Positions 42,978-50,900 of a stretch of 64,000 nt of DNA are shown here, in pieces. Source of the stretch: Candidatus Cetobacterium colombiensis (GTDB lineage Bacteria; Fusobacteriota; Fusobacteriia; Fusobacteriales; Fusobacteriaceae); the NCBI RefSeq assembly GCF_033962415.1, contig NZ_JAVIKH010000002.1, forward strand, positions 186,001 through 250,000, in the 5' to 3' direction. Below the pieces are notes generated by a model that did no database searches, was not told where the DNA came from, and worked only from the letters and a program-made list of their open reading frames with translations. Position 1 is the stretch's first letter. Every line of letters begins with the position of its first letter. Both the position numbers and the translations under genes were made by a program.

Positions 42978-43606
42978 TGTTAGATGAATTACAAAGTGCT
43001 AATGAGTATGTCATTAGTAAAATTGAGGAAAAAGATCCTCTTATATTAGAAATGGAAAGTTTCGCTCTTGAAAATAATGTTCCTATAGTTACAAAAGAAG
43101 TAGCTAAATACTTAGAATTTTTAGTATCTAGTCATAATTTTAAAAATATACTTGAAATTGGTACTGCTATTGGATATTCAGGAACTATAATGGGAAGAAT
43201 AGCTAAAAAAAATGGTGGAAAACTTACTACTATTGAAATAGATGAAGTTAGATACAATCAAGCTTTAGAAAATTTTAAAAAAGGAGATCTTTTAGATTCA
43301 GTTAATTTAATTTTAGGAGATGGTGTTGAAGAAGTTAAAAAACTTGATGAAAAATTTGATTTTATCTTTATCGATGCTTCAAAAGGTCATTATATGGAGT
43401 TTTTTAACGATTCATTTCAAAGACTTAATGATAATGGAATAATTTTTATCGATAATATTATGTTTAGAGGATATCTTTATAAAGAATATCCAAAAAGATT
43501 TAAAACTATTGTTAGAAGACTTGATGAATTTATAAGTTATCTTTATAAAAATCATGATTTCGTTTTATTACCATTTGGTGACGGAATTGGTTTAGTTAAA
43601 AAATAA
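42977..43606 (+). CDS. SAM-dependent O-methyltransferase (COMT-like, YrrM type)
   Basis: A 209-residue class I methyltransferase of the O-methyltransferase 3 family. SAM-binding blocks: ILEIGTAIGYSGTIMGRIAK (motif I), TTIEIDEVRYNQALENF, DGVEEVKKLDEKFDFIFIDASKGHYMEFF (motif IV/catalytic) and IIFIDNIMFRGYL. The family includes catechol-type and caffeoyl-CoA-type enzymes and tRNA ho5U methyltransferase TrmR (YrrM of Bacillus). Its coupling to the RNA methyltransferase rsmB makes a tRNA-modification role plausible. Substrate assignment is inference. Confidence 0.88.
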   Translation: MLDELQSANEYVISKIEEKDPLILEMESFALENNVPIVTKEVAKYLEFLVSSHNFKNILEIGTAIGYSGTIMGRIAKKNGGKLTTIEIDEVRYNQALENFKKGDLLDSVNLILGDGVEEVKKLDEKFDFIFIDASKGHYMEFFNDSFQRLNDNGIIFIDNIMFRGYLYKEYPKRFKTIVRRLDEFISYLYKNHDFVLLPFGDGIGLVKK

Positions 43607-43612
43607 TATTTT

Positions 43613-43653
43613 AATAAAAGTAAGTAGCTTTTTACTTACTTTTATTTTTTTTT
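43613..43653. terminator. Bidirectional terminator after the O-methyltransferase gene
   Basis: Arms 43613-43626 and 43633-43646 (core AAAAGTAAGTA/TACTTACTTTT), followed by a long T-run on the plus strand; it also covers the end of the converging FUSC-like gene. Confidence 0.85.
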
Positions 43654-44144
43654 ATGAATCTTTTGTATTCCCCACTCAATAACCAGTTACAAATTAAAGC
43701 TATAATTACTCCAATAATAGTTGTTAATATTCTTTTTCCTGCCCAAAAATAAGGGTCTCTTCCTTCCATATTAGTTGTTATTCCTAAAAATACAATACAT
43801 GCTATATTACTTGAAGAAGGTTTTTTTAAAAGATAGCTACAACCAAATATTATTATAACCATAGATAACGCTATTATGAAACTTCCTTTAAATCCAGTTG
43901 ATTCAGTTGTTATAAAATATATAGCGAGTAGGCCAATAAAACCACCAAAAATAGTTCCTATTACTCTTTCTACCCCTACCTTAAAAGAATCTTTTATTGT
44001 TCCTTGTAAACACGAAACTGCTGCTATTGCTGCATAAAATGGATTTACATCAAAAATCACTTTTAATAAAAATACACAAGTAAAAACAGAAGTAGATATT
44101 TTAAGACTTTTACTTAAAGTTTCCTTATATTCTTTATTATTCAC
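43632..44144 (-). CDS. FUSC-like small membrane protein (aromatic acid exporter family)
   Basis: A 170-residue membrane protein with GTG start behind AAGGAG. Four hydrophobic segments occur around GVERVIGTIFGGFIGLLAIYF, FIIALSMVIIIFGCSYLL, SNIACIVFLGITTN and ILTTIIGVIIALICNWLLS. The pattern NPFYAAIAAVSCLQGTIKDSFKVG plus GRDPYFWAGKRILTTIIGV is characteristic of the FUSC/aromatic-acid-exporter superfamily. It lacks the cytoplasmic domain of full-length FUSC exporters, so it is a half-size member. The substrate is unknown. Confidence 0.8.
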   Translation of the reverse strand: MNNKEYKETLSKSLKISTSVFTCVFLLKVIFDVNPFYAAIAAVSCLQGTIKDSFKVGVERVIGTIFGGFIGLLAIYFITTESTGFKGSFIIALSMVIIIFGCSYLLKKPSSSNIACIVFLGITTNMEGRDPYFWAGKRILTTIIGVIIALICNWLLSGEYKRFIKKNKSK

Positions 44145-44300
44145 AATTTTCTCCTTTCTTTTCTGTTAGAGATATTTTAATAATACAATAATATAATTTT
44201 TCTTTCCATCTGGCTATCATTTTATTTATAAATATTTTCATAGTAAAAAATACTAAAATAATGTATAATTAAAAAAAATACTATATTGGAGGTAATTTTA

Positions 44301-44927
44301 ATGAAAATTAAAGCCTTTCCTTTGGGGAGCTATATGACTAACTGCTATTTAGTTTGGAATGATAATAATGAAGCTTCTCTTTTCGATTGTAGCGATTCTA
44401 AATTAGATAACATTGTATCTTTTATAAAGGAACATAATTTAATTTTAAAAAATGTTATTCTTACACATGGTCATGGAGATCATATTGATGGAATAAATGA
44501 AATAAAAAGACTTTTTCCTGATATTAAACTTTATATAGGAAAAGAAGAAGAAAAGTTTTTAACTGACCCTTCTTTAAATCTTTCTTACGCTATTCAAGGT
44601 TATGATTTTAAATATACTGGTGATTTTACTCCTATAAAAGAAGGAGACTCTATTTTTGGATTTGAAGTTATTGATACTCCAGGTCATACAATTGGTTCTA
44701 AATGTTTTTATAACAAAGAGTCTAAATTTATGATCTCTGGGGACACACTATTTAGAAGAAGCTATGGTAGATATGATTTACCTACTGGAAATTTATCACA
44801 ATTACAAAGAAGTTTAAAAAAGATTTGTGACAATTATCCAGAAGATACTATAGTGTACAGTGCCCACACTGAACCTACACTTTTAGGTGAGGAGAAGAGA
44901 GTATTAAAATCTCAAGGAATGTTTTAG
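44301..44927 (+). CDS. Metallo-beta-lactamase-fold hydrolase (glyoxalase II-like)
   Basis: About 208 residues from the ATG at 44301 behind TTGGAGG; the frame could start at the TTG in that motif, which is unlikely. The MBL dimetal site is LTHGHGDHIDG (His56, His58, Asp60, His61), with later ligands in DTPGHTIGS and SGDTLFRRSYGR and a C-terminal SAHTEPT. The length and layout resemble short glyoxalase II-like (YcbL) proteins that hydrolyse thioesters. It lies 11 bases before the TrxR-like gene, suggesting co-expression and possibly a thiol- or thioester-linked function. Confidence 0.88.
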   Translation: MKIKAFPLGSYMTNCYLVWNDNNEASLFDCSDSKLDNIVSFIKEHNLILKNVILTHGHGDHIDGINEIKRLFPDIKLYIGKEEEKFLTDPSLNLSYAIQGYDFKYTGDFTPIKEGDSIFGFEVIDTPGHTIGSKCFYNKESKFMISGDTLFRRSYGRYDLPTGNLSQLQRSLKKICDNYPEDTIVYSAHTEPTLLGEEKRVLKSQGMF

Positions 44928-44938
44928 GAGGAATTAAT

Positions 44939-45883
44939 ATGGAGAATAAAATTTATGATGTTGTTATTATTGGAGCTGGACCTGCTGGTTTAACTTCTGC
45001 ACTTTATGCTGGTAGATCAAATTTATCAGTTTTAGTAATTGAAAAACCTAACGTTGGAAGCCTTGTTATGGCCCATAAAATTGAAAATTATCCAGGTGTT
45101 TTGCATTCACCAACAGGTAAAGAAATTTATGTTCTTATGAAAGAGCAAGTATCAAAATTTAATGTAGATTTTGTTGAAGCTACTTTCTTAAGTTTAGAGG
45201 CATCTGATGAAAATAAAATTGTAAAAACTGATAAAGATAATTTTACAGGAAAAACTGTTATAATAGCTAGTGGTTGGGCTAAAAATGGCTCAAAAAAACT
45301 TCCTGGAGAAGAGAAATATTTAGGAAAAGGAGTTTCTTACTGTGCAACATGTGATGGGGCTTTTACTAGAAATATGACTGTTTCTCTATTTGGAAAAGGA
45401 AAAGAAATTGCTGAAGAAGCTTTATTTTTAACTAAATATTCAAAAGAGATTCATATGTTTATAACAGATGATTGTGATGACAAATGTGATTTGACTCTTA
45501 TGGAAGCTTTAAAAGCAAATGAGAAAGTAAAAATGTATTATTCTAGTCAATTAATTGAAATTAAAGGTGAAGAGTTTGTAGAAGAAGTACTTGTTAAAGT
45601 TAATGGTGTTGAGAATACATATAAAACTCAATTTGCTTTCTTATATTTAGGAACTAAGTCTTTAAAAGAGCTTTATGGTGGAATTGCTGAATTAGATGAG
45701 CAAGGATACATTGTTACTAACGAATTTATGGAAACTTCTACTCTTGGTGTTTACGCTGCTGGTGACGTTAGATCTAAAGTTGTTAGACAAGTTACTACTG
45801 CCACATCTGATGGTACTATAGCGGCTTTAGAAGCAATTAAACATGTTTTGAAAAAACAACATTTAAAAGTTCAATACAGTTAA
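44939..45883 (+). CDS. Thioredoxin reductase-like NAD(P)H/FAD flavoprotein
   Basis: A 314-residue protein of the low-molecular-weight TrxR type. The FAD site is IIGAGPAGLTSALYAGR (GAGPAG 12-17), the redox pair is YCATCDGAF (Cys135 and Cys138), and the closing FAD motif is VYAAGDVRSKVVRQV. The NAD(P)H-binding segment is SLFGKGKEIAEEALF, not the usual GGGDSA, so cofactor preference may differ. Several Cys and charged stretches in the middle (ITDDCDDKCDLT) are unusual. It may reduce thioredoxin, ferredoxin-like partners or another small protein; I leave the partner open. It is followed by a strong terminator. Confidence 0.85.
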   Translation: MENKIYDVVIIGAGPAGLTSALYAGRSNLSVLVIEKPNVGSLVMAHKIENYPGVLHSPTGKEIYVLMKEQVSKFNVDFVEATFLSLEASDENKIVKTDKDNFTGKTVIIASGWAKNGSKKLPGEEKYLGKGVSYCATCDGAFTRNMTVSLFGKGKEIAEEALFLTKYSKEIHMFITDDCDDKCDLTLMEALKANEKVKMYYSSQLIEIKGEEFVEEVLVKVNGVENTYKTQFAFLYLGTKSLKELYGGIAELDEQGYIVTNEFMETSTLGVYAAGDVRSKVVRQVTTATSDGTIAALEAIKHVLKKQHLKVQYS

Positions 45884-45890
45884 GCAAAAG

Positions 45891-45919
45891 AAAAGTCAGA
45901 GAATATATCTCTGACTTTT
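45891..45919. terminator. Bidirectional terminator between the TrxR-like gene and glnN
   Basis: Arms AAAAGTCAGAGA (45891-45902) and TCTCTGACTTTT (45908-45919) with a 5-base loop, flanked by T-rich runs on both strands. Confidence 0.88.
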
Positions 45920-45922
45920 TTA

Positions 45923-48034
45923 TTATAATCTAAATAACATATCTTCGTAAGTTGGAACTGGCCAAGTTTTCTTTTCAACTTGATGCTCTAATAAATCTAT
46001 AATATCTCTTAAACAACTTAATAATGGAATTATCTCTTTGTTTAAATAAACAACCTTATCATATAACCCTTCTAATTCATTAGCAACTACTAACTGAGAC
46101 TCTAATTGAGCTAAATAATCTTTTAAACGATTTTTTCCTGCTAAAAGTTTAACTAAGTGAGCTTTATCTGAAACTAAGAACTCATCATCTCCTAATACTT
46201 CTTTTAAAGAAAGTATACTTCTTGAAATTTTAGCTGCGTATTCCATTAAAGCTGGGTATATTTCATTTCTAGCAATTCTAATCATAGAACTTCCTTCTAT
46301 ATTTATTTGCTTTATATAACGCTCACAATAAACTAAATATCTTGCATCTAACTCTTCTGGAGATAAAACTTTTGCATTTTTGAATAGTTCTATTATATTT
46401 TCTTGTTTATATACTTTTAATCCTTCTAAAGTATTCTTTAAGTTCTTTAATCCTCTTTTTTCTGCTTCAACTTTCCAACTTCCATCATAACCATTTCCGT
46501 TGAATAAGATTCTCTTATGTTTTTCATATCTATCTTTTATTAAGTCTATTAAATCCTTTTTTAAGTCTTTCGGATCTTTAGTTTCTAAATAATCTGCATA
46601 TTCTTTAATTATTGTTCCAATAATTGTATTTATTATAAATGTTGGTGTTGATGCTGATGCACTTGATCCAGGCATTCTAAACTCAAATTTATTTCCTGTA
46701 AAAGCAAATGGAGATGTTCTATTTCTATCTGAAATATCTTTTGGTATTCTTGTAAAGTTCTTAACACCAAACTCCATATTTTCTTTAGTTTCATTAACCG
46801 GAACTATTTTATCTATATTTTTTAGAATTTCTTCTAATTCATCTCCTATAAATACTGATATTATAGCTGGTGGAGCTTCGTGTCCTCCTAGTCTACAATC
46901 ATTTCCTGGAGTGGCACAAGACGCTCTTAAAACATCTGCATATCTGTCAACTCCTTCTAGTATTGCTGTTAAAAATACTAAAAATTGAAGATTATTTTTT
47001 GATAAAGAAGATGGGTCTAATAAATTTTCTCCTAAGTTAGTTGATAGCGACCAGTTACAGTGCTTTCCAGAACCGTTAACACCTTTAAATGGTTTTTCAT
47101 GTAATAAAGCACTTAAATTGTGTCTATCTGCTACTTTCTTTATTATATCCATTGTCAATTGATTTTGATCTACAGCTACATTAGCAGTTGTAAACATAAG
47201 CGCTATTTCAAATTGATTTGGAGCTACTTCATTATGCTTAGTTTTAGCCATAATTCCTATTTTCCATAATTCCGCATCGATTTCATTCATTACTCTTTCA
47301 ACTTTTTCTTTAATACTTCCATAGTAATGATCATTTAACTCCTGCCCTTTTGGAGGTAACGATCCAAAAATTGTTCTTCCTGAAAGCATTAAATCTTGAC
47401 GTTTCTCTAAAAATTTCTTCTCTATTAAGAAATACTCTTGCTCTAATCCTAATGTGTTTGTTATTGAAGTTACGTCTGATTTAGGATCTAATATTTTCTT
47501 TAATCTTAATGCTTGTTCTGATATAAAATCTATCGATCTTAAAAGCGGAACTTTTTTATCTAAAGCCATTTGGTTATATCCTATGAATGCTGTCGGAATA
47601 TATAATGACTTTGATAGTCCCTCTCCTCTTAAAAACATTGGTGATTTACAATCCCATGCTGTATATCCTCTAGCTTCAAAAGTTGATCTAACTCCTCCAT
47701 TTGGGAATGAAGATGTATCAGCTTCACCTTTTATAAGCTCTTTTCCTGAAAATTGTGATACACAAGTTCCATCTGAAGACATAGAAATAAACGAATCATG
47801 CTTCTCAGCAGTTAACTCTGTTAACGGTTGAAACCAGTGAGTAAAATGTGTAGCTCCATTTTCTGTAGCCCAATTTTTAACTGCATTTGCTATAGAGTCT
47901 GCTAGTTCAATTGATAATTCCTTTTCTCCATTCTGAACTTTTTTAAACTCCTTAAAATACGATTCTGGTATTCTGCTTTTTAACTTATCCTCTGTAAAGC
48001 AAAACTTTCCAAAAATTTCTAGCATGTTGTTCAT
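45923..48034 (-). CDS. glnN: Glutamine synthetase type III
   Basis: A 703-residue GSIII (GlnN), the long dodecameric form common in Bacteroidota, Clostridia and Fusobacteria. Marker blocks: THWFQPLTELTAEKHDSF, SFPNGGVRSTFEARGYTAWD, GLEQEYFLIE, KHNEVAPNQFEIALMF, FKGVNGSGKHCNWSLSTN and FRMPGSSASASTPTFI. It makes glutamine from glutamate, ammonia and ATP and is the main ammonia-assimilation enzyme visible here. It is a single gene behind a TTGACA-17-TATTGT promoter with a ~60-base 5' UTR. No glnR- or glnB-like gene is adjacent. Confidence 0.96.
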   Translation of the reverse strand: MNNMLEIFGKFCFTEDKLKSRIPESYFKEFKKVQNGEKELSIELADSIANAVKNWATENGATHFTHWFQPLTELTAEKHDSFISMSSDGTCVSQFSGKELIKGEADTSSFPNGGVRSTFEARGYTAWDCKSPMFLRGEGLSKSLYIPTAFIGYNQMALDKKVPLLRSIDFISEQALRLKKILDPKSDVTSITNTLGLEQEYFLIEKKFLEKRQDLMLSGRTIFGSLPPKGQELNDHYYGSIKEKVERVMNEIDAELWKIGIMAKTKHNEVAPNQFEIALMFTTANVAVDQNQLTMDIIKKVADRHNLSALLHEKPFKGVNGSGKHCNWSLSTNLGENLLDPSSLSKNNLQFLVFLTAILEGVDRYADVLRASCATPGNDCRLGGHEAPPAIISVFIGDELEEILKNIDKIVPVNETKENMEFGVKNFTRIPKDISDRNRTSPFAFTGNKFEFRMPGSSASASTPTFIINTIIGTIIKEYADYLETKDPKDLKKDLIDLIKDRYEKHKRILFNGNGYDGSWKVEAEKRGLKNLKNTLEGLKVYKQENIIELFKNAKVLSPEELDARYLVYCERYIKQINIEGSSMIRIARNEIYPALMEYAAKISRSILSLKEVLGDDEFLVSDKAHLVKLLAGKNRLKDYLAQLESQLVVANELEGLYDKVVYLNKEIIPLLSCLRDIIDLLEHQVEKKTWPVPTYEDMLFRL

Positions 48035-48096
48035 AAATCCTCCCTTTTTATTCTACATTGTCGAACGGTATTCTTTAATAAAAAACTGTTACATTT

Positions 48097-48125
48097 ACAA
48101 TATACTATTTTAAGACTTTTGTCAA
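48097..48125 (-). promoter_or_regulatory. Promoter of glnN
   Basis: Minus strand: TTGACA (48120-48125), 17-base spacer, TATTGT (48097-48102). The -35 is consensus and the -10 weaker. Confidence 0.65.
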
Positions 48126-48141
48126 TAGCAAAAATAAAAAA

Positions 48142-48161
48142 AGAGGAGTTAGTACTCCTCT
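48142..48161 (-). terminator. Terminator after the IclR-family gene
   Basis: AGAGGAGT (48142-48149) and ACTCCTCT (48154-48161) with a 4-base loop, followed on the minus strand by TTTTTTTATTTTT. The IclR stop codon sits in the stem. Confidence 0.85.
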
Positions 48162-48916
48162 CGTGCTCCTAATTCGAACGATATTTTTTTTCCTATTGAA
48201 ACCATTTTTGGTGCTAACTTAGGAAGTATATGCATTAATTTTTCCCTTGTAGCCATTATTGAAGCGGTTCCTACAAAAACATTATTTACTTTAAATATGG
48301 GAACTGATATACAATAAATTCCCAATTCAACTTCAGACCTCTCTAGAGAATAACCATCTTCTCTAATTTTATAGATTTCTTGCATCAAAGTTTCTCTATC
48401 TATTATTGTACTGTTAGTATATTTATGTAATAAATCTTTACTAAAAATTTTATCCATATTTATATCTTTTGAATATGCTAAAGCTAACTTTCCTGAAGCT
48501 GAAGCATTTAAAGGAATTTTAGTTACTGATGTACTTATTGTATAGTACATTGAATCTGATTGCACTCTATCAATAAGCTTTAAATGCTCTCTTTTAAAAA
48601 GAAATAAGTTTACTGTTACTGAAAACTCTTCTGATATTTTAACTAAATATTTGTGACCTATATTTTTTATTAAAACATCTTCATTTACAATAAAACTTTT
48701 TTCTATAAATGCTGGTCCTAGAGAATAATTACTATTTTTTTCATTTTGCTCTAAATATGAATTTTTTAAAAGTGTTGAAACTATTCCATGAACAGTACTT
48801 TTACTCAATCCTACTTTTTCACTAATTTCTTTTAAAGATAATTCATGAATCTCTTCATTAAAGCAATTCATTATATCAATTGCTCTTTGGATAGATTGTA
48901 TAATTTTTCCTTCCAT
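48149..48916 (-). CDS. IclR-family transcriptional regulator
   Basis: A 255-residue regulator. The N-terminal winged helix-turn-helix (about 7-60) is QRAIDIMNCFNEEIHELSLKEI followed by VGLSKSTVHGIVSTLLKN. The C-terminal effector domain holds the IclR-type SASGKLALAYSK, EIYKIREDGYSLERSEVELGIYCISVPIF and ATREKL blocks. IclR proteins bind small organic acids and usually control catabolic genes. The target is not evident: it lies 11 bases downstream of cvfB in the same unit and next to glnN, which is on the same strand but behind its own promoter. It may also act on distant genes. Confidence 0.92.
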   Translation of the reverse strand: MEGKIIQSIQRAIDIMNCFNEEIHELSLKEISEKVGLSKSTVHGIVSTLLKNSYLEQNEKNSNYSLGPAFIEKSFIVNEDVLIKNIGHKYLVKISEEFSVTVNLFLFKREHLKLIDRVQSDSMYYTISTSVTKIPLNASASGKLALAYSKDINMDKIFSKDLLHKYTNSTIIDRETLMQEIYKIREDGYSLERSEVELGIYCISVPIFKVNNVFVGTASIMATREKLMHILPKLAPKMVSIGKKISFELGAREEY

Positions 48917-48927
48917 TAAGTCTCCTT

Positions 48928-49773
48928 TTATTTTAATGTAAAGAATCCTTCTTCTGTTTTTTCAACTTTTCCTTCTTTTAATAATCTTCCCATAGCTCTT
49001 TTAAAAGCTTTTTTACTAATTCCAAAATATTCTTTTATAGCTTCTGGAGAGCTATCATCATTAAATCTAAAGTGTGATTTTAATATCTTCATTTTTCCTA
49101 CTATTGTTTCTGCATCCTTATCCATCTGCACAAAAGCTAATTCTCTAAGAGCTAAATCTAACTTTCCATCTTCTCTAACTCTAATAACTCTCGCTTGAAC
49201 CTCTTCTCCTACAGAGAATTTTCTAAAACACTCACTATTTGGTATTAATCCAAAATATCTATTGTCTACAGCTACAAAAACTCCAATCTCTGGATTTATT
49301 CTATATACAGTTCCAACTACAAAATCATTCTTTTTATAATCTTTATTTGGCATTAAAAAACTATATATTTTCATTGTTGCAGATAATCTTCCTTTACTAT
49401 CTTCATAAATTCCGACTAAAACCTCATCACCTGGTTTTACATCTCCATCCATCTGAGCATAAGGAAGTAATAATTCTTTTTTTAATCCCCAATCTAAAAA
49501 TGCTCCTAATTTTTCATTCATATCTGTCACATAAAGTTTTCCAATAGTTCCAACTGTTAGTGCTGTTTTTCTAAGAGTTGCCGTTAGTCTATCTTCTGAA
49601 TCTCTATATATCATTACATCTAACTCATCACCAATATCTAGTACTCTTCCTTCTAACTCATTATTAGGTAGAAGAATATTATCTTTTGCATCTCCTGTTC
49701 CTGCATCTAAATGAGCTCCTTTACTACTAAAATTGTTAATTCTCATAGTTTGTCTTTTTCCTACTTTTACCAT
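48928..49773 (-). CDS. cvfB: CvfB/YitL-family S1 RNA-binding protein
   Basis: About 281 residues from the ATG at 49773; a TTG at 49803 would overlap its RBS AAGGAG, so I prefer the ATG. It has three S1-like beta-barrel domains: DAKDNILLPNNELEG, then GAFLDWGLKKELLLPYAQM and VGTVYRINPEIGVFVAVDNR. A C-terminal winged-helix segment follows (KEYFGISKKAFKRAMGRLLKE). The order is that of CvfB (S. aureus virulence regulator) and YitL. It binds RNA; a post-transcriptional role is known in Staphylococcus, while the target here is unknown. It is upstream of the IclR gene in one operon. Confidence 0.92.
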   Translation of the reverse strand: MVKVGKRQTMRINNFSSKGAHLDAGTGDAKDNILLPNNELEGRVLDIGDELDVMIYRDSEDRLTATLRKTALTVGTIGKLYVTDMNEKLGAFLDWGLKKELLLPYAQMDGDVKPGDEVLVGIYEDSKGRLSATMKIYSFLMPNKDYKKNDFVVGTVYRINPEIGVFVAVDNRYFGLIPNSECFRKFSVGEEVQARVIRVREDGKLDLALRELAFVQMDKDAETIVGKMKILKSHFRFNDDSSPEAIKEYFGISKKAFKRAMGRLLKEGKVEKTEEGFFTLK

Positions 49774-49995
49774 TTTACCTTTCTCCTTGCTATTTTTCTC
49801 CAAATAGTCTCTAAATAAATTAAAATTTTCTTCCGTAATTTATAATAATAATAATTTTTATAATAATTTAAGGGGTTTATTATAGAGTATCAAATTTTAC
49901 ATATTTTTACAATAAAAAATACCCGAAAGATTATTTGATTTTATTATACTTTATATGATACACTCAATATTAACATTAAATTTCAAGGAGGATAT

Positions 49996-50274
49996 ATGTC
50001 TAGAATTTTACTTTATATTTTTATTATTAATTGCGGCTTTTTTTTAAGTAAGTATAATTTAATACCCTTAAAGTTAAAAATAAAAACTTCTATTTTACAA
50101 ACACTGTCTTTGTTCTTTCTTTTAGGTGTTATGGGTTATAAAATTGGAAGTGATGATAAAATTATAAGCGAATTTCCTACTCTTGGATTTCAAGCTTTAA
50201 TTATTGCTATCTTTTCAATTTTAGGAAGTATTCTTATAACAAAATTTTTATTTAAAAAAAGAGGTGAAAAATAG
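49996..50274 (+). CDS. LysO-like exporter, N-terminal subunit
   Basis: A 92-residue membrane protein with three hydrophobic segments. Characteristic blocks are LQTLSLFFLLGVMGYKIGSDD and FQALIIAIFSILGSILITKF. It corresponds to the first third of E. coli LysO (YbjE; DUF340), which there is a single 299-residue protein. Its stop overlaps the next gene's GTG by one base, so the two parts are made together. RBS AAGGAGG. The family exports lysine and toxic analogues; the specificity of split members is not certain. Confidence 0.82.
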   Translation: MSRILLYIFIINCGFFLSKYNLIPLKLKIKTSILQTLSLFFLLGVMGYKIGSDDKIISEFPTLGFQALIIAIFSILGSILITKFLFKKRGEK

Positions 50275-50873
50275 TGAGCGGAATTTGTTTGTCAATTATT
50301 ATTGGAGGCATTGTTGGTTATTTTTTTCAAACACCTATTTTATCTTTATATTCAGATCATTTTATAGACCTAGGTCTTTGCCTACTTTTATTTTTTGTAG
50401 GTATCGATATTGGTGATAATTCTTCAGTTTTTTCTAACTTGAAAACTTATGGAAAAAAGATTTGGCTTCTTCCTTTTTCCACTATTTTAGGATCTCTTTT
50501 AGGTGGAATAATTGGTTCCTTAGTTCTTCCAATTTCAATTGGTGAAGGACTTGCTATTTCTTCAGGGCTAGGTTGGTATTCGTTATCTGCTATTGAACTT
50601 TCTAAAATAAGTGCGGAACTTGGGAGCATTGCTTTTTTAAGTAATGTCTTTAGAGAAATTCTAGCTATTCTTACAATTCCACTTATTGCTAAATCCATTG
50701 GAAGTTTTGAGTCAATTTCTACTGCAGGAGCTACTGCAATGGATAGTTTACTTCCTGTTATAAACAAAAGTAACAGTTCCGATATTTCTATTATAGCTTT
50801 CTTTTCTGGAGTTGTTTTAACTACTTCAGTTCCTATTTTAGTACCTATCATTGTCAAAGTTTTTAATCTATAA
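50274..50873 (+). CDS. LysO-like exporter, C-terminal subunit
   Basis: A 199-residue polytopic protein starting with GTG that overlaps the preceding TAG. It has about six hydrophobic segments with LLLFFVGIDIGDNSSVF, the conserved GEGLAISSGLGWYSLSAIELS and SNVFREILAILTIPLIAK. It matches the C-terminal two-thirds of LysO/YbjE. The two-gene form occurs in Clostridia and Fusobacteria. I see no frameshift remnant: overlap and RBS arrangement look designed for coupling. It probably forms a complex with the 92-residue subunit as an inner-membrane amino acid exporter. Confidence 0.85.
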   Translation: MSGICLSIIIGGIVGYFFQTPILSLYSDHFIDLGLCLLLFFVGIDIGDNSSVFSNLKTYGKKIWLLPFSTILGSLLGGIIGSLVLPISIGEGLAISSGLGWYSLSAIELSKISAELGSIAFLSNVFREILAILTIPLIAKSIGSFESISTAGATAMDSLLPVINKSNSSDISIIAFFSGVVLTTSVPILVPIIVKVFNL

Positions 50874-50876
50874 AAA

Positions 50877-50900
50877 AATGGCATACTTTTGTATGCCATT
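50877..50900. terminator. Terminator between the LysO-like and lipase genes
   Basis: Arms AATGGCATAC (50877-50886) and GTATGCCATT (50891-50900) with loop TTTT. The T-run is on the minus strand, so it mainly ends the dinG-to-lipase operon. Confidence 0.85.

Noticed and set aside
48160-48185. tRNA-like TTCGAAC string
   Set aside because: It lies in the IclR coding region; no acceptor stem, anticodon arm or CCA context can be built around it.
49804-49995. Lysine riboswitch upstream of the LysO-like genes
   Set aside because: The gap is only about 190 bases, AT-rich, and lacks the conserved L-box core; I see no aptamer-like structure.
49996-50873. LysO-like gene broken by frameshift
   Set aside because: Both parts have full starts, a one-base overlap and intact membrane segments; two-gene LysO forms are known in related groups.
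50447-50899. 150-residue minus-strand frame antisense to the LysO-like C-terminal gene
   Set aside because: Shadow of the plus-strand coding sequence; no RBS and no recognisable motif.
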